Assembly (NCBI GenBank): GCA_946122785.1
Contig: CAMGYJ010000011.1
Span: forward strand, 12,648,001 to 12,712,000
Length of the DNA stretch: 64,000 nucleotides
Origin: Linum tenue
Taxonomy: Eukaryota > Streptophyta > Magnoliopsida > Malpighiales > Linaceae
Reading direction: 5' to 3'
The notes beneath the pieces are model-generated. The model did not search any database and was not told the DNA's origin. It was given only the letters and a program-made list of their open reading frames with translations. Numbering within the stretch: the stretch's first letter is position 1; each line of letters starts with the position of its first letter. Position numbers and translations under genes: made by a program. Shown here piece after piece: positions 10,327-22,049 of this stretch.

Positions 10327-12431
10327 TTCACAATCCACTTCCATTTCGAGAAGTCTTGTTCAGAATTCAAGATCAACAGTTTTCAATTGTAAATTAAAAG
10401 AGATCTCATATGTTGTCCTTTTGACCACACGAACGAGTCAATGCATCGAATGAGTGAGAACCAAAAAAATATATGAATGGTTAAACCTTAGATGTGTGGT
10501 GGTGAACCATATATAAGTATATAACACTAAAATAAACCTGACAAACAGTACAAGCTCATCGATCTATATCATTTCATGTTCTTGTTTTCTGGGTCTTTGG
10601 TTTGTTTTTATTCTGAGTTTTTACGAATTATTTGTTAATTGTTTTTTTGTCATATATTTTATTCAGTTTCGATCCATCCAGCTCTAATTATATTGCTACC
10701 CTCTTCCAACCAAGTTTGTTCATTTCCAGCTGTTGATCCCTGCACGTGCCACTTGTACTTTTACCTTTATCATATTAGTGTACAATCATAACTTTCTCAA
10801 TTAATTAAGTAGCTAGTTTTGTCTTATAAATTAATCACGTGTTTACATATGAACCCAATCTGTTTCCCTTGCTGTTGTGCCCACCTGGAAGATTAATTGT
10901 GCCGTTGGAATTCGGATAAGTTTTCCCCAGAAAGGCAAAAGTTTGGTTCGTAAAGGAGCTTTGAAGTTTCTTGAGGGAGGGGAGAGGGCCGGCCATGGTA
11001 GATGGACCTTTTTGACTGTTAAATATATATATATATATATATTTTTTTTGTTTTCTTCTTTCTCCCCTCAATAGAAACTTTATCTGTTTGATCTCATTAA
11101 TTCTTCTGTCGTTCTAACTTCTTCTACGTACAATTCGTCAACACGCCGGAGGGTGTCGGTTGTATTTATATAAGTAGCGGAACCCGGGTGTCGGGCTTTG
11201 ACTTGTGAGAATTATGCAAATCTCTTTGCTGACAAGCTAGCTAGGCCCCCGGTTCCGCTACCTATCTTATTATTTCTGTACAATCTATGTCGAGGAGGAG
11301 GACCCGCTATTAATTTCTACCCAAATCAATTCACTTTTGGCTTTTAATAATCCTACTAGCTAGTAATCAAGCTCCTCTCCTCAATTGAAATGATTGTGTG
11401 AGTTTAATGTGTAAACAAATGAATCAGAATAATTATAGTAGCTAAGCGAGACTCGTTCGGGTAGAAAAATCGATGCACATTTTCTAAACAAAAAAGGTGA
11501 AAGCTCGTGACTCTCAATCGCATTTTAGGTACAAATCAGATTCACATCAACACATTTTTCACATTGCATACCATATGAATCAAAGAAAACCAAAGTTGCC
11601 ATTAACAACTCGAAACATTTAGCAAGTTCAAGCATTGTTGGACCTTGCCATGAGAAAGAACGATTTAGCGACGATGTCAATAAGATTATTGGCCGTGTCT
11701 ACTTTCATTACTTTAATCCTCTTGTATGATATGGAAAAATGAATATTATTGATATCTCATGTATATATGTTTAGTTCTCTGTCTCATGATACATTGATCT
11801 ATCATTTGATGAGACATACTGCATTTCAAAGTATGATGATAATATTCAATTATTCATCACCATGATGATATAGACGAAGACCACTATCAAGTCCTTTCAA
11901 CCATGTTCTCTTCGTGACAACTTCTACAAATGCTATGTACTAGCTTAAAGTTACTATGAACGCCAATCTCGATAATCATCAGGCAGACTCCACATTATTG
12001 TAAAAAAAAATGGCTTTCTCCCCGAAACTACTTCACTTTTCTTGACCTTCTCCTAACTCATCCAAAATACACCCTAGCCTAAAATGATACGTCTTTGATC
12101 GTTATTCTGATCACCCTATTAGTCTCAAAACGATCTTTATCTTCATATCATATAACAATAAACACGAGAATGTGTAAATTTGCATGAAAATGCATTTCAT
12201 GTTACCCTTCGAAATTTTAATGATTGTAATCATAAAAAATTTATTTTTTCATTCAAAGAAAAAATAAATTCCCAGTAATAACTGGTATGAGGAAATTTAT
12301 GAGCAAAAATGAATTATTAGTTGTAATTACAAACTATACCATCATAACAAATAAATATCGCTCATCAAACTTAAAATTTAATGACTAAAAACTAGTTTTA
12401 GATTATAATGTATCAAATGCACTCAAGATTA
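10327..12431. other. Intergenic DNA without recognised genes
   Basis: No coding frame has a known domain. Contents of note: an (AT)n run at about 11024-11042, and an imperfect hairpin (11174-11261) listed separately. Around 11700-12120 short CATGATGATA-like repeats are scattered without clear order. Confidence 0.45.
11174..11261. repeat. Inverted repeat able to form an ~88-nt imperfect hairpin
   Basis: GTAGCGGAACC (11174-11184) and its exact complement GGTTCCGCTAC (11251-11261) bound a region where further pairing is possible (CGGG with CCCC; CTTGT with ACAAG near the loop). A TATA-like TTTATATAAG ends about 2 bp before the left arm. That spacing would put transcription start inside the arm and argues against a conventional Pol II microRNA precursor from this box. 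Confidence 0.5.
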
Positions 12432-13101
12432 TAGGGATGTCAATGGGTCGGGTTGGGCGGGTTTTGTCAAATTCAAACCATGGGTTTATCCGCCAAAAAA
12501 ACCTGGGGTAAAATCCGCTGGGTTTGAAAAACTCAAACCCAACCCCGCTGGGTATCCACGGGTTCATGGGTACTCGTGGATTTTTGTGGTAAAAAAATTT
12601 ACAATAACAAGTTTCTTTCAAAATAAAAGTTTAACATCAATTTTCTCATACACATTATTCATACAAAAAACACCAATCTAGAGCATACAAGCAAACCGCA
12701 AGTGATCAATACAAATTGTTCAAAATTAAAGATAAACATCTATAAACAACATGATTAATTGAAAGCTTCTTCCTCCCAACTAAGTTTCTTCACTCTCCAC
12801 TTCATAATATCAACTTCATTCTAAACAATTAGAAAGCACAAATTATACATGTCTCCACAAACATAAAGAATATTAGTTGTTTAAGGAAGATATATTGTTT
12901 AGAATATTAAATATACCGGAAAATCATTATATGTGTGTGTGCGGGTACTCATAGGGCGAGTTTACCTAAACCCAAACTCAACCCAACCCAATGAATAGTG
13001 TAGCGGGTTTAAACCGAACCCGACCCAAAACCCGTCAACACGGGTTTTACTCGCGTTGGGCCGGATGGGTACCCGTGGGTTCGGATTTTGTTGCCATCCC
13101 A
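12432..13101. mobile_element. Non-autonomous hAT-like element
   Basis: Left end TAGGGATGTCAATGGGTCGGG-like, right end reading TTGCCATCCCA, i.e. TGGGATGGCAAC on the other strand. Both have GGGTTT/ACCCG-rich subterminal sequence. The 11-bp direct repeat ACTCAAGATTA lies on both sides (12421-12431 and 13102-13112). This contains the expected 8-bp duplication, but the ends cannot be fixed to the base because of the overlap. No coding content. Confidence 0.75.
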
Positions 13102-13113
13102 ACTCAAGATTAA

Positions 13114-14016
13114 CGCTCTGTTTGGCAACAAGGGGGGTGCAAATTGCAGGAGGGTGCAAGTTGAGGGGTAAATTGTTGGGGGGTGCAAATTGCTGGGGGT
13201 GTAAGTGGAGGGGTAAATTGTTGTTTGGATGAAAAAGTAGGGGGGTGCAAATAGAGTGAAAAGTAAGTAATTATATTATTTTAAAATAAATTTTAGATTA
13301 CAAAATAGATTTTAAAATATTATCACAAAATAATAAAATAAATATTATTATATAATAATAAATATACTTTACTAAAAATAGTTATTATATAATAATGTTC
13401 AAATAATAATTAATTATGACAATTGTATAATCATTGATCGAGCGATCTCAAAACTCGAAGCTCAACTTGTAACTGGTCATCCTATATAGGGTTTTCGTGT
13501 CTAGTTTAATTTTAAATTGTCAAACTTAGTCAAACACGTTCGAATTTGTAAGTTTTAACTATTTATTCAAATAAACTGAGTTAACCAAACAATTTCTCTC
13601 TATCTTTTTCACAAACACCTCGTATCTCTAATTTTCAATGCAAATTCGATTCAACCAAGAGATCTAGATTTGACTTGACGAACATTGATAAACTTGTTTC
13701 CCGAGTCAAATGGTCAACCCCGAATAATGTTTACATTAATGATATTTATAAAAAGAAGAAATTGATAATATTAATTATTATATAATTATATATAACACAA
13801 TTAGAAAAACAAAATTCCATAATTCCCCCTCCCCCTCTCTTCCTTCCTTCCCTTGCACCCCAATTTGGGGGGTAAGCCGAAACAGTAAATTTGCACTCCC
13901 GTTTTGCACCCCCCTACTGTTCCAAATTAACCAAACAGGTGCAAATGTGTTGGAAACTGTATTTACCCCTCACATTTGCACCCTCCTCCCATTTACCCCT
14001 CTTCCCAAACAGAGTG
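13114..14016. mobile_element. Non-autonomous PIF/Harbinger-like element
   Basis: Terminal inverted repeats CGCTCTGTTTGG (13114) and, complemented from the right, CACTCTGTTTGG (14016) are followed by G-rich GGGGTGCAAATTG / GGGGTAAATGGG sequence repeated several times at both ends. The flanks are the 3-bp duplication TAA (13111-13113 and 14017-14019), as expected for PIF/Harbinger (Tourist-like) elements. The core is AT-rich and non-coding. It abuts the right-hand duplication of the hAT-like element before it. Confidence 0.8.
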
Positions 14017-14447
14017 TAAGAGTGGTTCCCAAATTAAGAGTATATTGGATGGTTCTCTCACTTATTAGGTGTGAGCGTGTGGTGTGGCAATTGAATAGAT
14101 GTTTAGCTTTGATGTAGTTTAAAACTTTGTTAGGTCATCACTATAGCATGATGAGAAGAATCATAATCATGGATTAAAGTAATGTGACGAGAAAACAAAC
14201 CCCAAATTGTTGGTATTTCTTTTGGAAAAGCAGATGTTTGGTAATGGGAGGTAGGTTGGTGATCCATAATTTTTTGGCAGCTTTGCTATTTCGTAATACC
14301 CATAAATCCAAGCTTTTGTATCTTTTCCCCCCTTCTGTTTTGAAGAAATTTAGCATAACTAAAAATTATACAAATGTATTTTCTTGTATTGGAGGGATAA
14401 AGCGCATAATCACAATACAACTTTGTTTTCTTGTTTTGGCATTGCAG

Positions 14448-14600
14448 ATGACTGAATATTTAGATATTCTATACCATCATGGTGGAGTCATAGACTTCTC
14501 GGGTTTGGAACTACGATATGTTGGTGGTTTTTCAGAGAAGATATCGATGGATATTGATGAAGGGTCGTACTTAGAACTTTTTGAAGTGTCAACTAACGGT
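14448..14600 (+). pseudogene. N-terminal fragment of a Mutator transposase
   Basis: The peptide starting at ATG 14448 reads MTEYLDILYHHGG, then ELRYVGGFSEKISMDIDEGSYLELFE. This matches the layout of the PB1-like N-terminal domain of plant MuDR-type transposases (a HHGG block, a YVGG block, then DxDxxSYxEL). A TTGCAG just before the ATG looks like a splice acceptor. The reading frame runs on to 14786 without recognisable content, and there is no MULE or SWIM domain. The assignment is from memory of the domain's pattern. Confidence 0.6.
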
Positions 14601-15195
14601 CAAAGAGACAAAAAGTTGACGATTTGGATATTAGATTGTTTTCGAAAAGGTTTGACTATTATATTGTTTAAAATAAAAAGTTTGGATATTAAATTGTATT
14701 TACCCAAAATAAAACAAGTAAACAATACAAAAGCAAATGTTAGAAACATTTTTCTCAACTCCCCCATGGGAACAACACCAACATGAGCAGAGAGAACAGA
14801 GCAAGATATAGAAAATGAAATACAGAGGAATACCGCGCCAACTATGTACACTACTACTACAGCTGTTCTTCAGTGAGTTCAGACTTCTCCCTTTCTTCTT
14901 CTTCTTCTTTCGTTTTTAATAAGTTTTTTATTCATACCAATAGAATAAATAAATGAAACGAAGAAAGGTTGTATTAAAAAAGTGGTGGAAAACTTCTCGT
15001 TGAATTTCAATGGCGTTCCCATCATTTAAGACTCCCTCTCCCTTCATTTACACCACCTGGGTTTCTTCTCTCTCTCTCTCTGCTTCCCATGTTTCAATAA
15101 TGTCCCCAGATTAACATGCTCACTGTCTCCTCCCAAACTTAACTGGTACAACAATCTCACCAATTCATAAAAGTTTCCATCTTTACCCCATCTCC
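14601..15195. promoter_or_regulatory. Upstream region and probable 5' UTR of the ATL gene
   Basis: The last ~130 bp before the ATG are pyrimidine-rich, with a TTCTTCTTCTTC run at about 14900 and a (TC)n run at 15066-15081, typical of plant core promoters and 5' leaders. No TATA box could be placed with confidence. About 600 bp separate the Mutator fragment from the ATG. Confidence 0.35.
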
Positions 15196-16287
15196 ATGGA
15201 TCCTCCTCCGCCACCGCCTCCTGCCCCATTGCTACATTCCTCCGACACCAGCTTCCCCATCATAGCCGTGGCCGTCATCGGCATAATCGCCACAGCGTTC
15301 CTACTGGTCAGCTACTACGTCTTCGTCATCAAATGCTGCCTCAATTGGCACCGAATCGACATCCTCAGAAGATTCTCACTGTCGAGAGGCAGAGCCCACG
15401 AGGAGGCGTTGATGGCTGCTCACTCCCCTTCAGCAGTGGAGCCCAGGGGGCTCGAGGAATCGGTCATAAGGTCGATCCCTGTTTTCAAGTACACCAAAAC
15501 AGAGCATCAGGAAAAACAGGGGAAATCGCCATGTTCCGTCGAATGCGCCGTCTGTCTCAACGAGTTCGTCGAAGAAGAGAAGCTGCGTAAAATCCCTCAT
15601 TGCGGACACTTATTCCACATCGATTGCATCGACGTCTGGCTGCAGAGTAACGCCAACTGCCCGCTCTGCAGGACCAGCATTTCCTCCTCCTCTTCAGCAA
15701 CAGGGCCCGGGTTGTTGCTGCTGCCCATGGGTCAGGTTTTCGGGTCTTCGTCCGATCCCAGCCCGACTCCGTACCCGGAAAGGATCGAGATCGGCGGGGA
15801 CGAAGATTACGTGGTGATCGAATTGGGAAATTACGTGACGAACAGCCGGCAGAGCTCCACGGATCGGACGCTGCGAGCGGCGCAGGAAAGGCTAATGAAT
15901 TCAGGCGAACTTCTGCCGACGCCCCGGACATTCGAATTCGGCGCTGCCGTGGATGAGAAGAAGGGGAGGAAGGTGGGCAGGAAAGTGATGACGAGTAAAG
16001 GAGATGAATGTATCGATCTCACGAGAGGGAAAGAGGACAGGTTCGGGATTCAGCCGATTCGGCGGTCGTTTTCTATGGATTCCTCGGTGGATTGCCAGCT
16101 GTTGTTAAAAATTCAAGAGATTGTTCAGCAGCAGAGTAGTAGTGTTAGTAACGATAGGCAGAACGCTGAAGTGGGTATTCCAGTTGAAGGGTGTAGTGGT
16201 GGAAGTAGCAGGAGCAGAAGGAATTTCTTTTCGTTTGGGCATAACAGAGCTTCGAAAAATGCAGTCTTGCCTGTATCTCTGGACTAA
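15196..16287 (+). CDS. ATL-family RING-H2 E3 ubiquitin ligase (ATL1/ATL16-like)
   Basis: A single-exon gene of 363 residues, probably a membrane-anchored E3 ubiquitin ligase. Order of parts: a proline-rich N-terminus, one transmembrane helix (about 21-44, followed by the KCCLNWHRIDILRRFSLSR juxtamembrane block), the ATL signature GLD-type motif written here as GLEESVIRSIPVF (85-97), then a RING-H2 domain with zinc ligands C117, C120, C136, H138, H141, C144, C155 and C158 and the E2-contacting W148. Conserved C-terminal blocks GDECIDL (269-275) and QPIRRSFSMDSS (286-297) are those I recall from Arabidopsis ATL1 and ATL16. The start at 15196 is the first ATG after a CT-rich leader and gives the expected N-terminus. 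ATL genes are typically intronless. No defects seen. ATL proteins often act in defence or stress signalling, but the substrate here is unknown. Confidence 0.95.
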   Translation: MDPPPPPPPAPLLHSSDTSFPIIAVAVIGIIATAFLLVSYYVFVIKCCLNWHRIDILRRFSLSRGRAHEEALMAAHSPSAVEPRGLEESVIRSIPVFKYTKTEHQEKQGKSPCSVECAVCLNEFVEEEKLRKIPHCGHLFHIDCIDVWLQSNANCPLCRTSISSSSSATGPGLLLLPMGQVFGSSSDPSPTPYPERIEIGGDEDYVVIELGNYVTNSRQSSTDRTLRAAQERLMNSGELLPTPRTFEFGAAVDEKKGRKVGRKVMTSKGDECIDLTRGKEDRFGIQPIRRSFSMDSSVDCQLLLKIQEIVQQQSSSVSNDRQNAEVGIPVEGCSGGSSRSRRNFFSFGHNRASKNAVLPVSLD

Positions 16288-18512
16288 TTTGCTTTTTATC
16301 TTTTTAGTTTACTTGATCATGTATGATTCTATAGATAGAGAAACAGAGTAGAATCTGGGATTGGGATATATAAGATTACAACACATCATTTGATCATGAA
16401 AACACCCCAAAATTGCTTCTTTTTCCTATTTGATTCTCTTTGGATTCGTTCTCAAACGCTGTTAAATCTGACTTTTTGTTTGTCATAAACCCACATGATT
16501 GCGAACAAATCACTATTTTGTTTCCACTCATTTGATTAATCAATGGAATACAACCCCAAATGGCATTAATCATAATTAATCCTCTATAGATTCTAGTAAA
16601 TAGTAGGGTTAAAAAATGAACTGCTGATCCACCGTCCCACTATTGAGTGGATCCGAATCTCTGGCCACAAATCTATTAGGCTTCAATTGGGTATTAGAGT
16701 ATGGATGAAGGCAATTGATTTGGTGCACTTTTTGTCTCGCTTGAATGAGTATAGTTTTGATGAAAAGTCGTTATAGGCAGGGAGGCATTATAGGCCCGTG
16801 CACAATTTGCTGGCCAATATATGTGATCAAAGCAAAGGACGGCATCTCCTCCAAGGAACAAAAAAGGAGAAGCTAGAAAAGGGAAGTTTGCAAGCAAACA
16901 AACAGGGTTAACCCCTCCACCACCCAATCCCATCACCCTATGAACATAAAAATGTCAATAATGCTACAGGCTTGGCCCAAGTTGCAAGAACAAAGTTTGA
17001 AAACATGGGTTTGGATGGATGGAGGGAGGGTAGGAATGGGTCGTTTTCAAAATTTGAGATTTCTTCATATGAATCAATGATTATGGCAAAGGAGAGCTAG
17101 CCAGCACCAACAACAACATGATGCTCTTTCAATAATGCCCATGCCCCCAACCCATTGTTTGGTACTTTGGTATGTCAGGGTTTGGTAGCAGTTCCTATTC
17201 TTCCCCTAACAACCTGCTCTCCAAGTTCTTACCCAGCCAGGCTGTAAAAAAGAATCATGAATCATCATCACCATCACCATCATCGTCGTTCAACTAAACA
17301 TTGAAGCTACTAATATGTAGCCGACGGGGTGGAGGGGATGGATTGAGTTTTGTTAAGTTGTTGGCGAAGAGTGGAGAGCAATCAGGAGAAATGCAGCATG
17401 TGGTAACGCTGAGTTGGAAACAGGGGAATAGGGAAAAATTAAAAGATTGTTGGTAGACAGAGTCGCAGAAGTCCAACGAGGAGGGACAGTGAGGCTTGCA
17501 GCTACTTCAAGACACCTCCTTCCTTCCTTGCAAGCTCATGAAAGAAAAGGATTCGGTACTATTCAATCAAAAACAACGATCATATGATCGTTTATTATTA
17601 AAAAAACATATATTCTGGACCTGGAGGCAGTTTGCAGGCCAATAAATTGGTCCCCAATGGGTTGTTGTTGGTGTGTTTGCGAAGCCAGATTTTTGGTGGG
17701 ATGATATGGGTCTCCTCTCTCGTTTAGAGCAGCCTCTCTAGTCTCTATCGGTGAAGGCATGTACTTAGCTTGCACCATAGGCATAAGTAAAACATTATGC
17801 TCTGTTTCGGGTAGTAAAATATGCTGAATTTATGTGTTTGAGAGAGATAGAGAGACAGCAAGTAGAAGAAGTTGCTCGTTTGACTATTTACTGGTTGGTT
17901 GGACTGATTACTATTGAGATATGAATAATGACAATCACTTTGCTGCTAGTTTGACCATCAGTGATGGAAATGGGCGTTGCAGGGCGAGTCCCTCAATACT
18001 CATATTCCATTCTATGTTACTGTAGTATTCGCGCGGGCATGTGGCAGGACGGGTTGATACGTTCTTACATGTTATTTGAAAAAAATGCACGCAAAAGTTT
18101 ATTTTTAACGATAAAACTAGAAGGAAAACACTTTATAAATGAAAATAGTGATAATATAATGAGTAATTGAGTCTAACTAGTTGAAAGATCATGTCTAACT
18201 AATTAAAGAAAAGTGAAAATAGCAGGAATAAGAATAGATTTTGTAAGAAATTCATATCGAATGAGCCAAGAATGGGGCAGATCGGAATTAGACTCAATTT
18301 TATTGGGATTATGAATGTGGTAGTACTTAGACTCAATTCCCCCCCCCCCCCCTTCCACTATATTTTCTTGTTAGCATGATCGTTAGAAAACCCGGAAAAA
18401 AAAAAGCGTTGAAATAATTAAAATGCAGACGTATTAGGGATTGTTGATGTTTCCCTAACTAACTAGTCAATCATTCCATTAGTCTCCATTCATATAGAAA
18501 TTGGTATGGTAC
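16288..18512. other. ATL 3' flank and intergenic DNA
   Basis: Nothing with a recognisable domain. It holds a CATCATCACCATCACCATC microsatellite (about 17262-17282) and a run of 14 C at 18339-18352. The 3' UTR of the ATL gene should occupy the first few hundred bases, but no poly(A) signal could be chosen with confidence. Confidence 0.4.
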
Positions 18513-18601
18513 TATTAGTAAATGGTATATGATTTATGATTGAACATTTCCCAACAACTCGAGTTATTCGGACCAACTGGTATTTGATATGGTACTAGAG
18601 C
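18513..18601 (+). mobile_element. Remnant of a TRIM element (LTR plus primer site)
   Basis: The 77-bp segment 18513-18589 (TATTAGTAAATGG...TTTGATA) matches the LTR of the TRIM at 1781-2071 in length and in the blocks AGTAAATGGTATATGAT and CAACTCGAGTTATT. It is followed by TGGTACTAGAGC (18590-18601), a mutated initiator-Met primer site. The next ~60 bp match the TRIM core (TAACCGAGAG, CCCCCATCTGTTTCT). A GTAAATGGTA at 18719 may be the decayed second LTR. This is the opposite orientation to the first copy. Confidence 0.65.
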
Positions 18602-19144
18602 TTTCTATAACCGAGAGAATTTATGTTGTAATCCCAACAACCCCCATCTGTTTCTATATACAGATTGCCAAATCACCTACTTTCTAAACTAATAATCAAC
18701 ATTCACAATATCCACAAAGTAAATGGTAAACCACATGTCTTTTACTCTACCACGAAAACTTCTCGGATTTTCATTTCTAATCCATCAAAAGAGCAAACGT
18801 TTGTCTTCTTTTTTCTTTGTAACTAGTCCTGTAAATGTCATTCAAAAGGCCAATACTACGGTGTCGTCATTTCTTATTTGTCCATATAGGACGTGATGTG
18901 GCAACTAGGTGCATTAAAATCCAATACAAACCAAATTGGCACAAAACCACTATTCACCCAAGTGACGGAGAGCCCTTCTTCCCATCTATGGATTCGTTTA
19001 TGTTTTATTTTTTCTAGTAACTAGTTTAAAACTCATTTTATGTGTCATTATCCAACAAAAGAATAAACCCATAACAGAAGCAATTTTTGTCTTCCTCTCT
19101 TTACTGCTCCGGCGGACTTTCAATAACAGTCCGAAAAACTTCTC
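18602..19144. other. Short spacer, TRIM core remnant then unassigned DNA
   Basis: The first ~60 bp are TRIM core. The rest has no recognised content up to the point where the copia integrase frame breaks off near 19145. Confidence 0.4.
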
Positions 19145-21430
19145 TTTCGCTGAGGGTAAGCCAGATTGAAACTTAAGAGACCTGGCAACGTTTAACAAAT
19201 GCTGGTGTTTGCGCTCAACTCTACCGTTTTGTTGGGCAGTATACACACAACTCATTTCATGTGCAATGCCATGAGATCTATAGAAGTCAGCTAAATGAAA
19301 TTCTTGCCCCTGATCTGAACGAATTACTTTAGCGGAGGTGGAGAACTGATTTTGAACCATTAAGCAAAAGGATGGAAGAATATCCTTAACTTCTGATTTA
19401 GATTTCATGAGAAAAACCCAAACAGCACGACTGTGATCATCAACAACAGTCAAAAAATAAGAAAAACCTTCTCTAGATAAAGTGTTTAATGGCCCCCAAA
19501 TGTCAACATGCACCAAATCAAAGGGAGCAACACTGACAAAGTTACTAGTAGGAAAGGGTAAACGCTTCTGTTTTGACAAATGACACACCTCACAATGCTT
19601 GTCCAAAAACAAAGAAACATCATTACAAGCTTCCTTAATTACTCTCATTCTGGACAGAGATGGATGTCCTAATCTAGCATGCCAAATGTCAGAGTCCTGG
19701 CATGAGGAATGGTGAACTCCTGCTGCAAAACGTCGAGGGGAATCAGGGGAGGCAAACTGCTGAGATGGTGAATCAGAGAACAGGTATAACCTCTATCCAC
19801 CTGGGCTAAACCAATCCTCCTCCGAGTAATAAGGTCCTGAATTAGACAAACATTGGATTTGAAAACCAATGAGACTGGATGATTTTTGGTGAGTCTACTT
19901 ACAGAAACAAGATTGTAAGTAAAAGCTGGAACAAATAAGACTTGAGTAAGGAATAATCCACAGGGTAACCTCACTATTCCTATGTGAGTTGCATTCACAT
20001 GATGGCCATTAGGTAAGGTAATGTAATAGGTTTGCTCTTAATGAAAGAACTGATGTCGTCACAGATGATATGATCTGTGGCACCAGTATCAAGAATCCAG
20101 ACTGTTGGTGGAAATGGTGTAGGCAAACCAAAAGAGGAATGAGTACCTGAAGTGCTGGCAGTGAAATGAGATGGCTGTGGTGCTGGTGCTCTGACCACAG
20201 CATTGGCATGGTGAACATGTGGTGAAGGAGGAGGTGATGGAGATGGTGAGGGTGAATTGATCAACATGGCTTTGAGCTTGTCAAGTTGATCAGGAGTAAA
20301 GAGAGTAGATAGGCAGTAGATAGTCTGGAAGGGCCACCAGTTCCACCACTTTCACTTCCTGTGGACTCAACAGCTCCAGCAAAGGGAGCACCATCAGTAC
20401 CTTCTTTAGCCTTCTTGTTCTTAAGTCCGAAACACTCTTGAATAGTGTGATTTTCCTTCTTGCAGTATCTGCACCACTTTTTCCCATCAGAAGTTTAATC
20501 ACCAGGGTTCCTTCCCTGAGGGGATTGCTTAGACTGAGACTGAGACTGAGAACCATGAGCTAACAGTGCCAATGAGTTAACACCAGATTTGGCAACATTA
20601 AGACCCTTCATCTGTCTTTCAAGTTGAACCATCTGCTTGAAAACAGACTCTATGCTAGGCAGCTGAGGATTCATTAAAACTTGTGTACGAGCAGACTGGT
20701 ACACATCATTCAAACCTTGCATAAATTTGATGATGAAATCGTGATCCTGGTATCTCTTGACTATGTAGTAAGGACTATTAGGGCAGGGACAACATGTAAT
20801 GGGCCTGTACATAGTATATTCCTGCCACTTAGTAGTAAGAGCAGTATAGTACTGAGTGACAGAAATATCCCCTTGAACACATTTGGCAATTTGCTCTTTC
20901 AATTCATACACTCGAATATTATCCTCCTGATCAAATCGATCTCTCAAATTGTCCCAAACATCCTTAGCTACCTTAAATGGGACAACACTGTGGGCTATAT
21001 CATCAGACAAAGAATTATAAAGACAGCATCTCACAGTGCCGTCACAACGATGCCAAGATTGCCAAGTTGGGTCACCCCTGTTCGGCTGAAGAATGGCTCC
21101 ATTCACAAATTCCAATTTATTCTTAGTACTGAGGGCTAATGCCATTACCTGACTCCAGAGGTTGTAATTCTGGTCGGTCAACTTCATAGAGATGATGGTG
21201 GTCAGGCCGCCATCGTGAGGAGGCAGGTAATAGGGATTCAGGTAAGGATCCTCGTAACGGTGTTGTTGAGCTGAAGTGTGAAGAGATCCTCCAGGTGGGA
21301 AAGCAGCACTAGAAGCTCCAACGCCATTTTGAGGGTTTTTGGTGTGAGGCGGCGGATCTTGGGTGGTGAAATCGGCTGATTCTGAACCATCAGAAGCAGC
21401 ACCATCGACGCCAGTCACTGGATCAGCCAT
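19145..21430 (-). pseudogene. Truncated copia gag-protease-integrase
   Basis: Read on the minus strand from the ATG at 21430: Gly/Ser/Pro-rich N-terminus, a gag core (KLTDQNYNLWSQVM; CLYNSLSDDIAHSVV; VWDNLRDRFDQED), and a zinc knuckle WCRYCKKENHTIQEC that follows an in-frame stop near 20499. Next come the protease VWILDTGATDHIICD (intact DTG, near 20090), the pre-integrase region (FVPAFTYNLVSVSRL) and the integrase core with HVDIWGPL, DDHSRAVWVF, IRSDQGQEF and QNGRVERKHQH, which keeps the DDE residues. Similarity stops after the FQSGLP block near 19145. Reverse transcriptase, RNase H and the 3' LTR are absent. Frameshifts near 20300, 20000 and 19660 confirm it is dead. Confidence 0.88.
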
Positions 21431-21510
21431 AGCGAAAGAATGCTATGAAAACAATTAGTGACCAGCCAGAAGAGTCGAGAGAGGGAGAGACCTAGTTGCT
21501 CGAGCAACCA

Positions 21511-21523
21511 GACTCTGATACCA
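21511..21523 (-). other. Primer-binding site of the reverse-oriented copia element
   Basis: On the minus strand this reads TGGTATCAGAGTC, complementary to the 3' end of initiator Met-tRNA except at the last base(s). It directly follows the LTR end, as in most plant copia elements. Confidence 0.85.
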
Positions 21524-22049
21524 TGAGAAGAAAATGAGACTAGGGTTTGTGTGAAGGGTTTCTCAACTGAGATCCTTCTGGGTTTTCCATTTCATTATAT
21601 ACAAAGTCTGTACAGAAGAGTAAAGAAGAAGACTGTGATTAGCAACGGCTAATACACAGTAAAAGAAACAGAAAACTAAATTAACCAATGGGCTATGTAC
21701 AAGTGTCCCATTAGTTAACTAACAAATCTTTCAAATAAACGAGGCTTCTTTGGAGAATGGAACGGTGACGTTTCTACTCTAACCCTTGATTCCGAGTAAA
21801 AGGCGAACGGCGTCGTTCCAAGCAACGCTGCGTTTTGTCCACGAAGAGGCCTCTTCCCTGCAGTCTCTTCTTCAGCAGCAACCTTCAGAATGAAGGGGAA
21901 CTCGATTATGACAAACAGGGTTGCTGCTGCTATGGCGTAGGATCAGATCGGTTCTCCAATACCCAACATAACAATCGAGGTTGGTAGAACTTGTTGGTCC
22001 CTACCAAGCCCCTCCTTTGTTATCACGCTTTCCCCAATCGGTCCTAACA
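21524..22049 (-). repeat. 5' LTR of the reverse-oriented copia element
   Basis: On the minus strand it starts TGTTAGGACCGATTGGGG and ends next to the primer site with ...TCTCA. Length is 526 bp. TGTATATAATGAAATGG (minus strand, about 21605-21589) is a good TATA box for the element's own promoter. The matching 3' LTR is missing from the window. Confidence 0.8.

Noticed and set aside
14184..14447. Upstream extension of the Mutator-like frame
   Set aside because: The similarity starts only at 14448, just after a TTGCAG. The upstream residues look like intron or random sequence.
15557..15931. Minus-strand frame inside the ATL gene
   Set aside because: Antisense shadow of the RING-H2 gene; no independent evidence.
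18719..18790. Possible second LTR of the TRIM remnant at 18513
   Set aside because: Only GTAAATGGTA and a few scattered bases agree. Too weak to define an element end.
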